A stretch of 64,000 bases of DNA from Actinokineospora baliensis (GCF_016907695.1 NZ_JAFBCK010000001.1:6312001-6376000), one strand, 5' to 3'. Counted from the stretch's first letter, positions 30,389 through 39,150 are shown. Notes: a model not told the origin generated them from the letters alone. Numbers and translations are program-made.

Positions 30389-30553
30389 ATGGCGAACCAG
30401 AGCGTGATGTCCACGCCGATCTTCGACCAGCTGTTGCGCGAGATGACCGAGGGCGCGGCGGCGGCGGAGCAGCAGCAGGACGGCGCGCAGCCGGTCGGCA
30501 CCCCCGCGCCGAAGCCGAGCCAGGGCGGCAGGCGGCGGGCCCGCACCAGCTGA
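30389..30553 (+). CDS. Small hypothetical protein (54 residues)
   Basis: Begins MANQSVMSTPIFDQLLREM, continues through a Glu/Gln/Ala stretch and ends in a basic GGRRRARTS tail. GAGGAG sits 8 bases before the ATG, giving good support for translation. No domain is recognised. It lies between divergent enoyl-CoA hydratase and a same-strand ArsR regulator. Confidence 0.6.
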   Translation: MANQSVMSTPIFDQLLREMTEGAAAAEQQQDGAQPVGTPAPKPSQGGRRRARTS

Positions 30554-30629
30554 GCAGTGGGAACGCTCCCCCGGATGGCGCTCGGCATAGTCATTTGACA
30601 CGGTCGGTCCGCATTCAGAGACTCGCTGT

Positions 30630-31148
30630 ATGGACATGGGGGATACTCGCTCGACCCTGCACGGGATGCGCGCGCTCGCGCACCCGTTGCGGATGCGCAT
30701 CCTGTCGCTGGTGACCGACCGCGCGATGAGCGCGGCCGAGGTCGCCAGGGAGCTCGGCGACAGCCAGCCCAACATCAGCTACCACCTGCGCAAGCTCGCC
30801 GACGCCGGTCTGGTGGAGATCGTGGAGGAGGTGCCGATCCGCGGCGGCATCGCCAAGCGGTACCGGCACATCCCGCCCGCGGTGGCCGCGCCGCGCGACC
30901 CGGGAGACGACCACCTGATCACCTCGGCCCTGGTGGCCGGGCTGGGTGCGCGCACCGCGCGGCGCGCACCGGGCGCCGAGACCGCCACCGACGCCGAGCT
31001 GTGGGTGGACCCGCAGGTGTGGCGCGATACGGTGGCGCACGTGCGGGAGATGAGCCTGCGGCTGCGCGACGCGGCGCAGCCGCCGAGGACACCGGGCACG
31101 GTCCGGGTCAGCACCACGATCTCGATGTTCGAGATGGACCGCTGTTGA
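30630..31148 (+). CDS. ArsR-type winged-helix regulator
   Basis: 172 residues with an N-terminal winged helix (ALAHPLRMRILSLVTDRAMS, then ELGDSQPNISYHLRKLADAG). No metal-binding Cys cluster is evident; the only Cys is the last residue. The C-terminal half is not recognised. It is coupled by a 4-base TTGA overlap to an MFS gene and very likely controls that gene. Confidence 0.84.
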   Translation: MDMGDTRSTLHGMRALAHPLRMRILSLVTDRAMSAAEVARELGDSQPNISYHLRKLADAGLVEIVEEVPIRGGIAKRYRHIPPAVAAPRDPGDDHLITSALVAGLGARTARRAPGAETATDAELWVDPQVWRDTVAHVREMSLRLRDAAQPPRTPGTVRVSTTISMFEMDRC

Positions 31149-32368
31149 CCTCGTCGGCCGGGATGCTCGCCCCGCTGCGCGTGCCGATGTTCCGCAGGCT
31201 GGCCATCGGCCGGATCACCACCTACATCGGCAACGCCATCGCGCCGGTCGCGCTGGCGTTCGCCGTGCTCGACCTGACCGGGTCGGTGGTGGCGCTCGGC
31301 GTGGTGGTCGGCGCGCGGTCCATCGCGAACGTGCTGCTGCTGCTCATGGGCGGCGTCCTGGCCGACCGGTTGCCCCGCGGGGTCATCCTGCAGGGCGCGA
31401 GCCTGGCCGCCGCCGCCTCGCAGGCGGCGACGGCGCTGGCCGTGCTCCTCGACTTCGCCTCGATCCCGCTGCTGGTGGTGCTCAGCGTGGTCAACGGCGC
31501 GGTCGCCGCGGCGTCGCTGCCCGCCGCGTCCGCGCTGACCCCGCAGACGGTGCCGCCCGGCATGATCCGCCAGGCCAACGCCGTGGTCAGGATGGGGATC
31601 AACTCGGCGCTGATCACCGGCGCCTCCCTCGGCGGAATGTTGGCCGCGTTGACCAGCCCCGGCTGGGCGATGGCCGCGACCGCGGCGGTGTTCCTGGTGG
31701 CGTCGTTCTGCTACGCGCGGGTGCGAGCACCGGAGATCGCCGAGAGCGAGCCGACCCGGCCGCTGGCCGACCTGCGCGCGGGCTGGGCCGAGTTCACCGC
31801 CCGCACCTGGGTCTGGTCGATCGTGCTGGCGTTCATGGTGGTCAACGCGGCGATCACCGGCGGCATGCAGGTGCTGGGCCCGTCCATCGCCGACTCCACC
31901 TTCGGCCGACTGGCCTGGGGTTTCATCCTCGGCGCGCAGACCGTCGGCGCCCTGGTCGGCGGCATCGTCGCCAGCCGTTGGCAGCCGCGCCGAGCACTGC
32001 TGTTCGGCACCGCCCTGATCGCGGTCGAGGCCGTGCCGCTGCTGGTCCTGGCGCACGCGCCCGCCGTGATCCCGATGCTCGTGGCCATGTTCGTCGGCGG
32101 CATCGCGATCGAGCAGTTCGGCATCGCCTGGGACGTGTCCCTGCAGGAGAACGTCCCCCAAGACCGCCTGGCCCGCGTCTACTCCTACGACGCCGTCGGC
32201 TCCTTCATCGCCCTCCCGCTCGGCGAGATCGCCGTCGGCCCGCTGGCCATCCACTTCGGCACGGCCGCCACGCTGACCGGTCTCGCCGTGCTCGTCCTGC
32301 TGGCCATCCTGGCCGCTTCACTCACGCCCAGCGTCCGCGGTCTGATCCGCCAACCGAGCCCCGCCTAG
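31145..32368 (+). CDS. MFS transporter
   Basis: About 407 residues with 12 predicted membrane helices; VLADRLPRGVILQG is the loop 2-3 motif. Resembles the enterobactin-exporter/drug-efflux type, substrate unknown. Two starts are possible: TTG at 31145, overlapping the regulator stop, or ATG at 31163 six codons on. Ends with a 4-base convergent overlap (CTAG) with the MarR gene. Confidence 0.83.
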   Translation: MTSSAGMLAPLRVPMFRRLAIGRITTYIGNAIAPVALAFAVLDLTGSVVALGVVVGARSIANVLLLLMGGVLADRLPRGVILQGASLAAAASQAATALAVLLDFASIPLLVVLSVVNGAVAAASLPAASALTPQTVPPGMIRQANAVVRMGINSALITGASLGGMLAALTSPGWAMAATAAVFLVASFCYARVRAPEIAESEPTRPLADLRAGWAEFTARTWVWSIVLAFMVVNAAITGGMQVLGPSIADSTFGRLAWGFILGAQTVGALVGGIVASRWQPRRALLFGTALIAVEAVPLLVLAHAPAVIPMLVAMFVGGIAIEQFGIAWDVSLQENVPQDRLARVYSYDAVGSFIALPLGEIAVGPLAIHFGTAATLTGLAVLVLLAILAASLTPSVRGLIRQPSPA

Positions 32369-32835
32369 CACTGGATTTCGTCCACCGCCGCGCACGGGTT
32401 CGAGCCGTCGTCCTGGCGGGTGGCGAGCTTGCGCAGCAGGTCGCGCAGCAGGTCCCGTTCCTGGGCGGCCAGCGGGGCCAAGACGTGTTCCTCGACGCGG
32501 CGCAGCGCTTCGGCGGTCTCCGCGAAGCGCGCTAATCCGGTCTCTGTGGCGGAAAGCAGGCGAGCGCGGCGATCGGCGGGGTCGGGGCGGCGCTCGACGA
32601 GGCCGGAGCGCTCGAGGTCGTCGATGAGGTAGGTCATCACGGTCTTGTCCAGCCCGAGGCGGTGCGCCAGGACCTGCTGGCTGCACGACTCGCCAGTGGT
32701 GGCGCTGGCGAGGACCTGGTAACCGCGGGGTCCGCCGGGCAGGTCGGCGAGCACCTCCTCGGCCGCGCGCACGTAGCCGCGGAACACCACGCCCAGCGCC
32801 CACCCCAGATCGGACTCGACGGCGGGTGTGGTCAC
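32365..32835 (-). CDS. MarR-family regulator
   Basis: 156 residues with the MarR winged helix: SCSQQVLAHRLGLDKTVMTYLIDDLERSGLVERRPDPADRRAR is the recognition-helix and wing region (quoted in parts: CSQQVLAHRLGLDKTVMTYL; DDLERSGLVERRPDPADRR). It is divergent from the azoreductase gene, with an inverted repeat between them, the standard arrangement for a MarR repressor sensing the substrate of the enzyme. Confidence 0.88.
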   Translation of the reverse strand: MTTPAVESDLGWALGVVFRGYVRAAEEVLADLPGGPRGYQVLASATTGESCSQQVLAHRLGLDKTVMTYLIDDLERSGLVERRPDPADRRARLLSATETGLARFAETAEALRRVEEHVLAPLAAQERDLLRDLLRKLATRQDDGSNPCAAVDEIQC

Positions 32836-32885
32836 CGTCGCATCCTACCGAGGGGACGTGGACAGCGAATCCCTCCGCGTGCAAG

Positions 32886-32906
32886 ATAGTCTGCAGTACA
32901 GACGAT
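32886..32906. promoter_or_regulatory. Likely MarR operator between marR-type and azoreductase genes
   Basis: GTCTG (32889-32893) and CAGAC (32899-32903) form a palindrome around CAGTA, extended by a further AT/AT pair on each side. It sits 22 bp before the azoreductase GTG and 50 bp before the MarR start. Confidence 0.6.
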
Positions 32907-32927
32907 CTGCCCAACGGAGGACTTCCC

Positions 32928-33575
32928 GTGAACCTGTTCCGCCTCGACAGCAGCATCCGCCACACCGGCTCGGTCAGCCGCGCCGTCGCCGACACGGTCA
33001 CCGACAACTGGCTGGCCGCGCACCCGAACGGCACCATCACCCGCCGAGACCTGGTGACCGACGGATTACCCCCCACCGCCTGGACCGACGCCCTGGCCGC
33101 AGCCGCCGTCCCCGCCGACGAGCGCACCCCCGCCCACCTCGCGGCCCTCACCCTGGCCACCGCGATCGCGGATGAGGTAGCCGCCGCCGACTCCCTGGTC
33201 ATCGCGACCCCGCTCTACAACTTCGGCATCTCCCACCACCTCAAGGTCTGGATCGACCTGCTGCTCACCGACCCCCGCTTCGCCCCCGGAACCCAGCCCC
33301 TAGTCGGCAAGCAAGCCGCCCTAGTCATCGCCCGAGGCGGCGGCTACTCCCCCGGCACCCCCCGAGAGGGCTGGGACCACGCCACCCCCTGGCTAACCCG
33401 AATCCTCCAAGACGTCCTGGGCGCACAGGTGTCGGTCATCCCCGCCGAACTGACCCTGGCCACCACGGTTCCGTCGATGGCAGAGCTGATCCCGTTGGCG
33501 GAGCAGTCGGTGAGCGCCGCACACGAACTGGCGGCTAGCACTGGTCGGGCGTTCGCGGAGCGGGTTGCCGTGTAG
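32928..33575 (+). CDS. FMN-dependent NADH azoreductase / quinone reductase
   Basis: 215-residue flavodoxin-fold protein of the AzoR family: LDSSIRHTGSVSRAVAD binds FMN phosphate, and ATPLYNFGISHHLKVWIDLL contains the FMN-contacting PxYNFxxP-like motif. VIARGGGYSPGTPREGWDH fits the substrate side. Such enzymes reduce quinones and azo dyes. GTG at 32928 follows CGGAGG. Divergently paired with a MarR regulator. Confidence 0.9.
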   Translation: MNLFRLDSSIRHTGSVSRAVADTVTDNWLAAHPNGTITRRDLVTDGLPPTAWTDALAAAAVPADERTPAHLAALTLATAIADEVAAADSLVIATPLYNFGISHHLKVWIDLLLTDPRFAPGTQPLVGKQAALVIARGGGYSPGTPREGWDHATPWLTRILQDVLGAQVSVIPAELTLATTVPSMAELIPLAEQSVSAAHELAASTGRAFAERVAV

Positions 33576-33757
33576 GTGCTGTTCCATGGCGACAGCGCCA
33601 CCCACCAAGTCCACAAAGGACCAGTTCGCGCCATGTCACGACTCGGACACGCCGGTAACACAACGGGACCGCACCCCGACTCTTCGCACAGTGAAATAGG
33701 GCAACCGTCCGTGTCCGGACAGTCCCCGAACGCACACGAGCGGAAGGCGTCTCGACC
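33576..33757. promoter_or_regulatory. Upstream region of the HsdR-N gene
   Basis: No gene is visible in these 182 bp. TGTCCGGACA, a perfect 10-bp palindrome, lies at 33712-33721, 37 bp before the ATG, and could be an operator. The ribosome site is weak (GGAAGG, 11 bases before the ATG). Confidence 0.3.
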
Positions 33758-34909
33758 ATGGACATCGCGGAGCGGGCCCAGGCCCTGGCATTGAAGATCC
33801 GCAAGCACAAGGCGACGATCGAGACCGAGGAAGCGACGAAGAACGCCTTCGTGATGCCGTTCATCAGCCTGGTGCTCGGCTACGACGTGTTCAACCCGGC
33901 CGAGGTCATCCCCGAGTTCACCGCCGACGTCGGGACCAAGAAGGGCGAGAAGATCGACTACGCGCTGGTCCACAACGGACAGGTGCAGATCCTGGTCGAG
34001 GCCAAGAAGGTCAACGACCCGCTGCGGGTGGAGCACGCCTCCCAGCTCTTCCGCTACTTCTCGGTGACCAACGCCAGGATCGCGATCCTCACCAACGGCG
34101 AGGTGTACCAGTTCTACACCGACCTCGACGCGCCGAACCGGATGGACTCGAAGCCCTTCCTGGTCCTGGACTTCAGCGACGTCGACACCACCCTGCTGCC
34201 GGAACTGGCGAAGCTGAGCAAGGACTCGTTCGACCTCGACTCCGTGATCAGCGCGGCGGGCGAGCTCAAGTACATCGGCCAGATCAAGCGCGTCCTGGCG
34301 GCGGAGTTCAAGGAGCCCTCCGAGGCCTGGGTCCGCTACTTCACCACCAAGGTCTACGACGGCTCGTTCACCCAACGGGTGCGGGAGCAGTTCACCACCC
34401 TCGTCGACAAGGCGATGCGCCAGTTCCTCAACGAGCAGGTCAACGACCGGCTCAAGAGCGCCCTCGGCGGGCCGGACTCGTTCGTCAGCGTGTCGAACGC
34501 GGCGGAACCCGCGCCCGCCGAGGCGGAGGTCGAGGCACAGGCACCCGCACCGGGCGAGACTGATCTCGTCACGACGGAGGAGGAACTCGAGGGCTACCGG
34601 GTGGTCCGCGCGATCGTCTGCAGCGAGGTCGCCAGCAACCGCGTAGTCGGCCGGGACACGAAGACCTACTTCGGCGTCCTGCTCGACGACAACAACCGCA
34701 AGCCGATCGCCCGGTTGTGGTTCAACCGGACGAAGAAGTACCTCGGCGTGTTCGACGAGAACAAGGTGGAGACGAGGTTCGCGTTGGAGCGGGTGGAGGA
34801 CATCTACCAGTACGCAGACCGGCTGCGGGCGACTGTGGCGCGGTATGGCGCGGGAGTGGTGATTCCGAGTCCCGCTGGGGAGGCGTTGGTGCCTGCGGTG
34901 GCGGAGTGA
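33758..34909 (+). CDS. Orphan type I restriction HsdR N-terminal-domain nuclease-like protein
   Basis: 383 residues. The first 120 carry a PD-(D/E)xK-type nuclease core as in HsdR: TEEATKNAFVMPF (Glu24/25), KIDYALV (Asp67) and VEAKK (Glu81-x-Lys83). A helical middle (about 120-250) and a Pro/Ala/Glu-rich linker lead to a C-terminal domain (about 290-375; RVVGRDTKTYFGVLLDDNN). There is no helicase motor and no HsdM or HsdS nearby, so it is not a working type I system by itself. A defence role is possible but unproven. Bordered on the right by repeat DNA and an insertion sequence. Confidence 0.8.
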   Translation: MDIAERAQALALKIRKHKATIETEEATKNAFVMPFISLVLGYDVFNPAEVIPEFTADVGTKKGEKIDYALVHNGQVQILVEAKKVNDPLRVEHASQLFRYFSVTNARIAILTNGEVYQFYTDLDAPNRMDSKPFLVLDFSDVDTTLLPELAKLSKDSFDLDSVISAAGELKYIGQIKRVLAAEFKEPSEAWVRYFTTKVYDGSFTQRVREQFTTLVDKAMRQFLNEQVNDRLKSALGGPDSFVSVSNAAEPAPAEAEVEAQAPAPGETDLVTTEEELEGYRVVRAIVCSEVASNRVVGRDTKTYFGVLLDDNNRKPIARLWFNRTKKYLGVFDENKVETRFALERVEDIYQYADRLRATVARYGAGVVIPSPAGEALVPAVAE

Positions 34910-35092
34910 GGATCATGCTCGTGCTTCGCCGTTGACTTGTCCACAACGGGCTTGGTTGTGCACAGGGGTTCTCTGTTGCTCGGGTTTGTCGGTGTGTCTC
35001 GGTAAGCTGTGTATCGGGGGGTCTTGTGGCGGGTGATCTTCGTTGGACGCCTCGCCTTCGGCATCGCGCGCCGATCCGCGATTTGAGTGCGG
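34910..35092. other. Gene-free stretch before hairpin element copy 2
   Basis: Contains two TTGT(C/G)CACA nonamers at 34937-34945 and 34956-34964, arranged so that TGTCCACAAC and GTTGTGCACA also form an interrupted inverted repeat; this may be a terminator for the HsdR-N gene. From about 35030 on, the sequence resembles the DNA just left of copy 3 (both have GATCCGCGATTT), so the repeated unit is larger than the hairpin. Confidence 0.45.
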
Positions 35093-35238
35093 GCTCGATG
35101 TGGTGGACCTGTTTTGCGTGGGGCCCCTACGACAGCCGTGGCAGGACCGCAAAGCAGGGGCCGAAAAGCGTGGCCCTGTCCGCGCAGGAACGCTACGACT
35201 GCCGCTCCCCCACACAAAACAGGTCCACCCCATCGAGC
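35093..35238 (+). repeat. Dispersed hairpin element, copy 2
   Basis: 146 bp, starting GCTCGATGTGG and ending CCCATCGAGC, with imperfect 30-bp inverted ends containing GGACCTGTTTTG and CAAAACAGGTCC. The inside matches copy 3 closely (GGCAGGACCGCAAAGCAGGG) and copy 1 more distantly. Same orientation as the other two. Located between the convergent HsdR-N and IS/MFS genes. Confidence 0.87.
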
Positions 35239-35242
35239 AGTT

Positions 35243-35600
35243 GGCACCAGCGACTTCCGGGAGCGGTGGCTGGGTTCGGTGGGCTGACTCGGTGGGTTGG
35301 GTTTGGGTGGCTGACTCGGTGGGTTGAGGTGGCACCGGCGCTTCCGGGAGCGGTGGCTGGGTTCGGTGGGCTGGCTCGGTGGGTTGAGGTGGCACCGGCG
35401 GCTTCTGGGAGCGGTTATGGGGCTGGCGGGGTTGGCTCGGTGGGTTGGGTTGGGCGGGCTGGCTCGGTGGGTTGAGGTGGCACCGGCGGCTTCTGGGAGC
35501 GGTTATGGGGCTGGCGGGGCTGGCCCGGTGGGCTGGGGTGGCACCAGCGACTTCTGGGAGCGGTGGCGGGGTTGGCTCGGAGAGCGAACGGGCTGGCTCG
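35243..35600 (+). repeat. Degenerate GGCACC-led tandem array after copy 2
   Basis: Five units begin with GGCACC(A/G)GCG at 35243, 35331, 35391, 35479 and 35540, so spacing alternates 88, 60, 88 and 61 bp. Each unit has CTTC(C/T)GGGAGCGGT right after the start and then shorter GGTGGGTTG / GGCTGGC(T/C)CGG repeats. All frames are open because of base composition; no protein is credible. Ends just before the insertion sequence. Confidence 0.75.
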
Positions 35601-35675
35601 GGAAGTGTTCTGCCCCAAGGGTCTAGGGCGTGGTGAGGAGCCGCGCGGTTTCCGGACAGGGGATTAACTGTCTAT

Positions 35676-36539
35676 TCAAGCGGCGATTTGTTGGTTCTTG
35701 TGTTCGATGTATACCTCGTGCGGTGGGCGGTAGCCTATCGCTGAGTGAAGTCGTCGGCGATTATACCAGAACTCGATGTAGCGAGTGATGTGCTGCCGGG
35801 CTTCGTCTCGGGTGGAGTAAGCCGTCCGGTTGACGCATTCGTTTTTGAGTGTGCCGAAGAACGATTCGGCCATCGCGTTGTCGAAACAGATTCCGGTTCG
35901 CCCTGCTGATTGCTTCAACCGGAGGCTGGTGAGGACGTTGTGGTACTCGGTGGACATGTAATTGCTGCCGCGGTCGCTGTGGAATATCGCACCGTCGGCG
36001 AGTGGGCGGTTTCGGGCCGCGTTGCGGATAGCGCGGCTGATGAGCGGTGTCTGGTAGTTGTCGTCCATCGCGTAGCCGATCACTTCTTTCGTGCAGCAAT
36101 CCAGCACGGTGGCCAGGTAAAGCCAGCCTTCCATCGTGGGAACGTAGGTGATGTCGCCGACCAGCTTGCGTCCCGGCGCGGGCGCGGTGAAGTCACGGCC
36201 GACCAGGTCGCCCACCGGCGCGGCCGCCGCGGTGGTCAGCCCGAACCGCCGGGGTCTTGGCTGGCAGGGAACCAGCCCCAGTTCACGCATGAGGTGCCGG
36301 ACCAGTTCAACACCCACGCACACGCCTGCCCGCCGCAACTGGGCATGGACCCGCCGGTGGCCGTAAGTCGAGTCCGAGGCCTCGAACGCGTCCCGGATAA
36401 ACGCTTTCAGCTCCTCTCGCCGTCGCGCGGTGGCCGATTCCGCCCGGCCGCGCCATTCGTAGTAGCCGGACCTGGAAACGTCGAGCAGTCGGCACATGAA
36501 CAGGACTGGATACGCGTACTTCGCAGGTTCAAGTCGCAT
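35676..36539 (-). CDS. IS3-family transposase, OrfB (DDE integrase domain)
   Basis: 287 residues counted from the ATG at 36539; in the element it is normally made as an OrfAB fusion. A helical HTH_21 segment (LLDVSRSGYYEWRGR; STYGHRRVHAQLRRAG) precedes the rve core with DDE residues in LVGDITYVPT, IFHSDRGSNYMS and DNAMAESFFGTLKNE. The frame is open upstream to the slip site at 36599 (reading VVSKYEFIET just before the Met), as expected for the fusion. Performs cut-out and insertion of the element. Confidence 0.93.
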   Translation of the reverse strand: MRLEPAKYAYPVLFMCRLLDVSRSGYYEWRGRAESATARRREELKAFIRDAFEASDSTYGHRRVHAQLRRAGVCVGVELVRHLMRELGLVPCQPRPRRFGLTTAAAAPVGDLVGRDFTAPAPGRKLVGDITYVPTMEGWLYLATVLDCCTKEVIGYAMDDNYQTPLISRAIRNAARNRPLADGAIFHSDRGSNYMSTEYHNVLTSLRLKQSAGRTGICFDNAMAESFFGTLKNECVNRTAYSTRDEARQHITRYIEFWYNRRRLHSAIGYRPPHEVYIEHKNQQIAA

Positions 36540-36565
36540 CGTTTCGATGAACTCGTACTTGCTGA

Positions 36566-36868
36566 CTACTCGGCATCCTTCGCGAAGTACGCTGCGGCTT
36601 TTTTCAGGAAAGACACTTCCATCTCGAGTTCGCGGTTACGGCGTTCCAACTCTCGTAGTCGCGCTCGTTCGTCCGTTGCCAACGGCTCCGACACGGCGAC
36701 GGCCGAGTCCGCGCCTTGTTCCCGCTCATAGCTCCGCACCCATACACGCAGTGTCTCCGAGTTCATATTCAACTCGCGCGCCGTCTCGGCGATCGGCCGT
36801 TTCGACCGCAACGCCATCTGAACTGCTTCCTCACGAAACTCCGGCGAGTACGGACTCCGATGGGCCAC
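36566..36868 (-). CDS. IS3-family transposase, OrfA (helix-turn-helix)
   Basis: 100 residues. An N-terminal HTH (YSPEFREEAVQMALRSKRPI; NMNSETLRVWVRSYE) binds the ends, and a leucine-zipper coiled coil (ERARLRELERRNRELEMEVS) follows. GTG at 36868 is preferred because GAGGGAG lies 5-6 bases upstream; an ATG at 36898 is also in frame. Overlaps the end of the MFS reading frame. Confidence 0.9.
   Translation of the reverse strand: MAHRSPYSPEFREEAVQMALRSKRPIAETARELNMNSETLRVWVRSYEREQGADSAVAVSEPLATDERARLRELERRNRELEMEVSFLKKAAAYFAKDAE
36599..36604 (-). promoter_or_regulatory. Programmed -1 frameshift site of the IS3 element
   Basis: On the minus strand, a run of six A followed by GCC lies at codons Lys-Lys-Ala near the end of orfA. 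Slipping back one base here joins orfA to the orfB frame without any stop before the orfB Met, the standard way IS3 elements make OrfAB. Confidence 0.65.
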
Positions 36869-36878
36869 GTGCACTCCC

Positions 36879-38138
36879 TCAACTTCCCGACAGGACAATC
36901 TTACTGGGTTCCTGTCCGGAAACCTCGAGGCCCCTCATGGGGCTGGTGGTGCGTTGGCGTGGGAGGAGGAAGGGGGTGGCGAGGAGTAGGAGTCCGGCTA
37001 GGGCGATCGCCGTTCGGGGGGTGGTGTGGTGGGCTAGGTAGCCCCACAGGAGGGTGGTTGCGGCGATGGTGAGGCTGCTGCTGATGGACCACGCCGTAAG
37101 CAGGCGGGTGTGGTGGGTGGGGGTGGTGTGGGTCAGGCGGTAGGCGGCGAGGGTGGGGGTGTGGATGCTGATGGAGATGATCAGGGCGAACTGGGTCAAT
37201 AGGACGGTGACCAGGCCGGGGAGGCCGGGTTGGGTGAAGGCCAGGCCCAGGGGGCATAGGGCGCGCAGGGTTCCGGTCGTGTTCAAGACGATCGCCGGGG
37301 TGTAGTGGGAAGCTAGGCGAGGGGCTAGGCGGGAGCCGAGTAGGCCTGCTGTGCAGGGGAGGGCGAAAGCCAGGGTGTACTGCCAGGCGGGGAAGTTCAG
37401 GTGGGTGAGCATGAGGACGGCCACTTGGGGTTCCGCGGCCATGATGAGGGCGTTGACCGCGAGGGTGTTGGTGAAGTGGCGGCGCAGGGGGCGGTTGGCG
37501 AAGATGTGGCGCCAGCCTTCGATGAGGTCGGACCAGCGGCGAGACACCTTGCTGGGCCGCGGTGGTTCTGGGGTGCGGATCGCGGAGATTCCCAAGGCGG
37601 ACAACAGGTAGCTCACCGCGTCCAGGGTGGTTGTGGCCACTGGGCCCAAGAATGACACTGCGGCCGCGCCGACGGGTGGGCCGATCACGGTGGCGGACCA
37701 GGTGGTGGATTCGAGGCGGCTGGTGGCCAGGAGGAGCCGGTCGGCGGGGATGAGGGTTCGCAGGTACGCGCCGCTGGCTGCGGCGGAGGCGATCTTGGCA
37801 GTGGCGGTGGTCGTGGCGACGATCAGCAGGTGGGGGAAGGTGAGGGCGCCTAGGGCGTAAGCCACGGGGATGGTGAGGAGGGCGGCGAAGCGGGTGAGGT
37901 CCATTGTGATCATCACGGGTCGTTTGGCGCGGCCCTCCATCCACGGGCCCAGGGGGACGGCCAGCAGGGCACCGATCACGAGGCCGGACGACGCCAGCGC
38001 GGCCACCTCGGTCGAGGTGGCGTGGAGCACCGTGATGGCGATGATCGAGAACGCACCGAAGGCGAGGCCGGTGCCGTACGCGCTCACGGCGTAGGCGGCC
38101 CACAGCCAGCGGAAGGACCGGCCGAGCGCGGAAGTCAT
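36879..38138 (-). CDS. MFS transporter with 3' end altered by the IS
   Basis: 419 residues as now read, with 12 membrane helices and the LGPWMEGRAKRPVMI loop. The last about 15 residues (LEVSGQEPSKIVLSGS) are encoded by the insertion sequence end, which supplies the stop codon; the native C terminus has been lost or replaced after residue about 403. All membrane helices are intact, so it may still work. ATG at 38138. Divergent from a LysR regulator that probably controls it; the substrate is unknown. Confidence 0.82.
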   Translation of the reverse strand: MTSALGRSFRWLWAAYAVSAYGTGLAFGAFSIIAITVLHATSTEVAALASSGLVIGALLAVPLGPWMEGRAKRPVMITMDLTRFAALLTIPVAYALGALTFPHLLIVATTTATAKIASAAASGAYLRTLIPADRLLLATSRLESTTWSATVIGPPVGAAAVSFLGPVATTTLDAVSYLLSALGISAIRTPEPPRPSKVSRRWSDLIEGWRHIFANRPLRRHFTNTLAVNALIMAAEPQVAVLMLTHLNFPAWQYTLAFALPCTAGLLGSRLAPRLASHYTPAIVLNTTGTLRALCPLGLAFTQPGLPGLVTVLLTQFALIISISIHTPTLAAYRLTHTTPTHHTRLLTAWSISSSLTIAATTLLWGYLAHHTTPRTAIALAGLLLLATPFLLPRQRTTSPMRGLEVSGQEPSKIVLSGS

Positions 38139-38195
38139 GCGGGCCAGCCAAACCGATGACCGGGGGCAGGCACCAACAACGGGTCGAGCGGCGTG

Positions 38196-38214
38196 CCACA
38201 ACCGGGCGTTGTGG
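38196..38214. promoter_or_regulatory. LysR-type operator candidate
   Basis: CCACAAC and GTTGTGG form a perfect 7-bp inverted repeat with a 5-base centre in the 91-bp gap between the MFS and LysR genes, 15 bp before the LysR start. Placement fits autoregulation plus control of the divergent transporter. Confidence 0.55.
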
Positions 38215-38229
38215 GGGTACGGTCGGGCC

Positions 38230-39150
38230 GTGGACCTCGATGCCGTGCGGACCTTCGTCGCCGTCGCCGGGAGTGGGCAGTTCCAGGCGGCCGCGGACGA
38301 CCTGGAGATCACGCAGCAGGCGGCGTCGAAGCGGGTGGCCGCGCTGGAGCGGGAACTCGGGGTGCGGCTGTTCGCGCGGATCGCCAGGGGTGTCCGGCTC
38401 ACCGTCGACGGGCAAGCGCTGCTGCCCCACGCGCGCGAACTCCTGCGCGCCGCCGAACGCGTCACCGCCGCCGTGACACCCGGGCGCCGGGCACTGCGCG
38501 TCGACGTGGTCAGCCGCAGGATCGCGCCGTCGCACGCGCTGCGCGCCTTCTACCAACAACGCCCCGGCATCGAACTCGACGTGGTGGCGCTGACCAACGC
38601 CGACGCCCGCGCCGCGCTCGCGGAGGTCAGCGCGGGCACCCTCGACGCCACCTTCCGGTCGCTGCGGACCACAACCGTCCCAACAGGACTGAGCGCCGCA
38701 CGGGTCATCGACGACCGGCACGAGCTGCTGGTCGGACCCCGGCACCCGTTGGCGGACAACGAGACCGTGACCCCAGCCGAGCTCACCGACCACCCGATCT
38801 GGATGCCGGGCATGTCCGACCCCGAGCCGCTGGGTTACTACGACGACCTGGCGGCGGCGTTCGGGCTGACCATCGACACCGTGGGACCGATGTTCGGCAT
38901 CGAGGCGCTGCTCGCCGAGATCGCCGACTCCCCCCGGCTGGCCATGCTCGTCGGCGAGGGCTCGCGCTACCTCTGGCCCGAGAGCTACGACCTGCGCCGC
39001 GTCCCGGTCACCGACCCCACCCCGGTGTACCCGCTGTCGGTCGTCTGGCGGACCGACAACCCGCACCCGGTGCTGGCCGACCTGCTCGACCACCTCCGCA
39101 CCGGGTACCGGCCGTCCGGGGACACTTGGGCGCCGGACTGGGCGCGCTGA
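38230..39150 (+). CDS. LysR-family regulator
   Basis: 306 residues. The N-terminal winged helix ([40 protein letters not shown]) is complete, followed by a substrate-binding domain (about 90-295). GTG at 38230 gives the normal LysR N terminus VDLDAVRTF. Divergent to the MFS gene; its stop lies only 3 bp from the convergent uvrB stop. Confidence 0.9.
   Translation: MDLDAVRTFVAVAGSGQFQAAADDLEITQQAASKRVAALERELGVRLFARIARGVRLTVDGQALLPHARELLRAAERVTAAVTPGRRALRVDVVSRRIAPSHALRAFYQQRPGIELDVVALTNADARAALAEVSAGTLDATFRSLRTTTVPTGLSAARVIDDRHELLVGPRHPLADNETVTPAELTDHPIWMPGMSDPEPLGYYDDLAAAFGLTIDTVGPMFGIEALLAEIADSPRLAMLVGEGSRYLWPESYDLRRVPVTDPTPVYPLSVVWRTDNPHPVLADLLDHLRTGYRPSGDTWAPDWAR

Larger units (their letters stand above)
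35647..36924 (-). mobile_element. IS3-family insertion sequence
   Basis: About 1.28 kb bounded by perfect 14-bp inverted ends (GGTTTCCGGACAGG at 35647-35660 and its complement at 36911-36924). It carries orfA and orfB in -1 phase with an A6 slip site. A target duplication could not be recognised, so the outer boundary may be off by a few bases. The right end lies inside the 3' end of an MFS gene. Both frames are intact, so the element may be active. Confidence 0.88.

Noticed and set aside
33758..34909. Complete type I restriction-modification system
   Set aside because: Only an HsdR N-terminal-like domain is present. No helicase motor, HsdM or HsdS is found within the window.
34937..34964. 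Two DnaA-box-like nonamers suggesting an origin or DnaA site
   Set aside because: Only two sites, one imperfect, with no dnaA or dnaN nearby. Similar TTGTCCACA words occur singly elsewhere in the window (13246, 55280). They also form an inverted repeat that fits a terminator better.
34913..35626. Open frames through hairpin copies 2 and 3 and their arrays, giving repetitive proteins
   Set aside because: All frames are open at once, copies are read in different frames, and none has a ribosome site or domain. The conservation is at DNA level.
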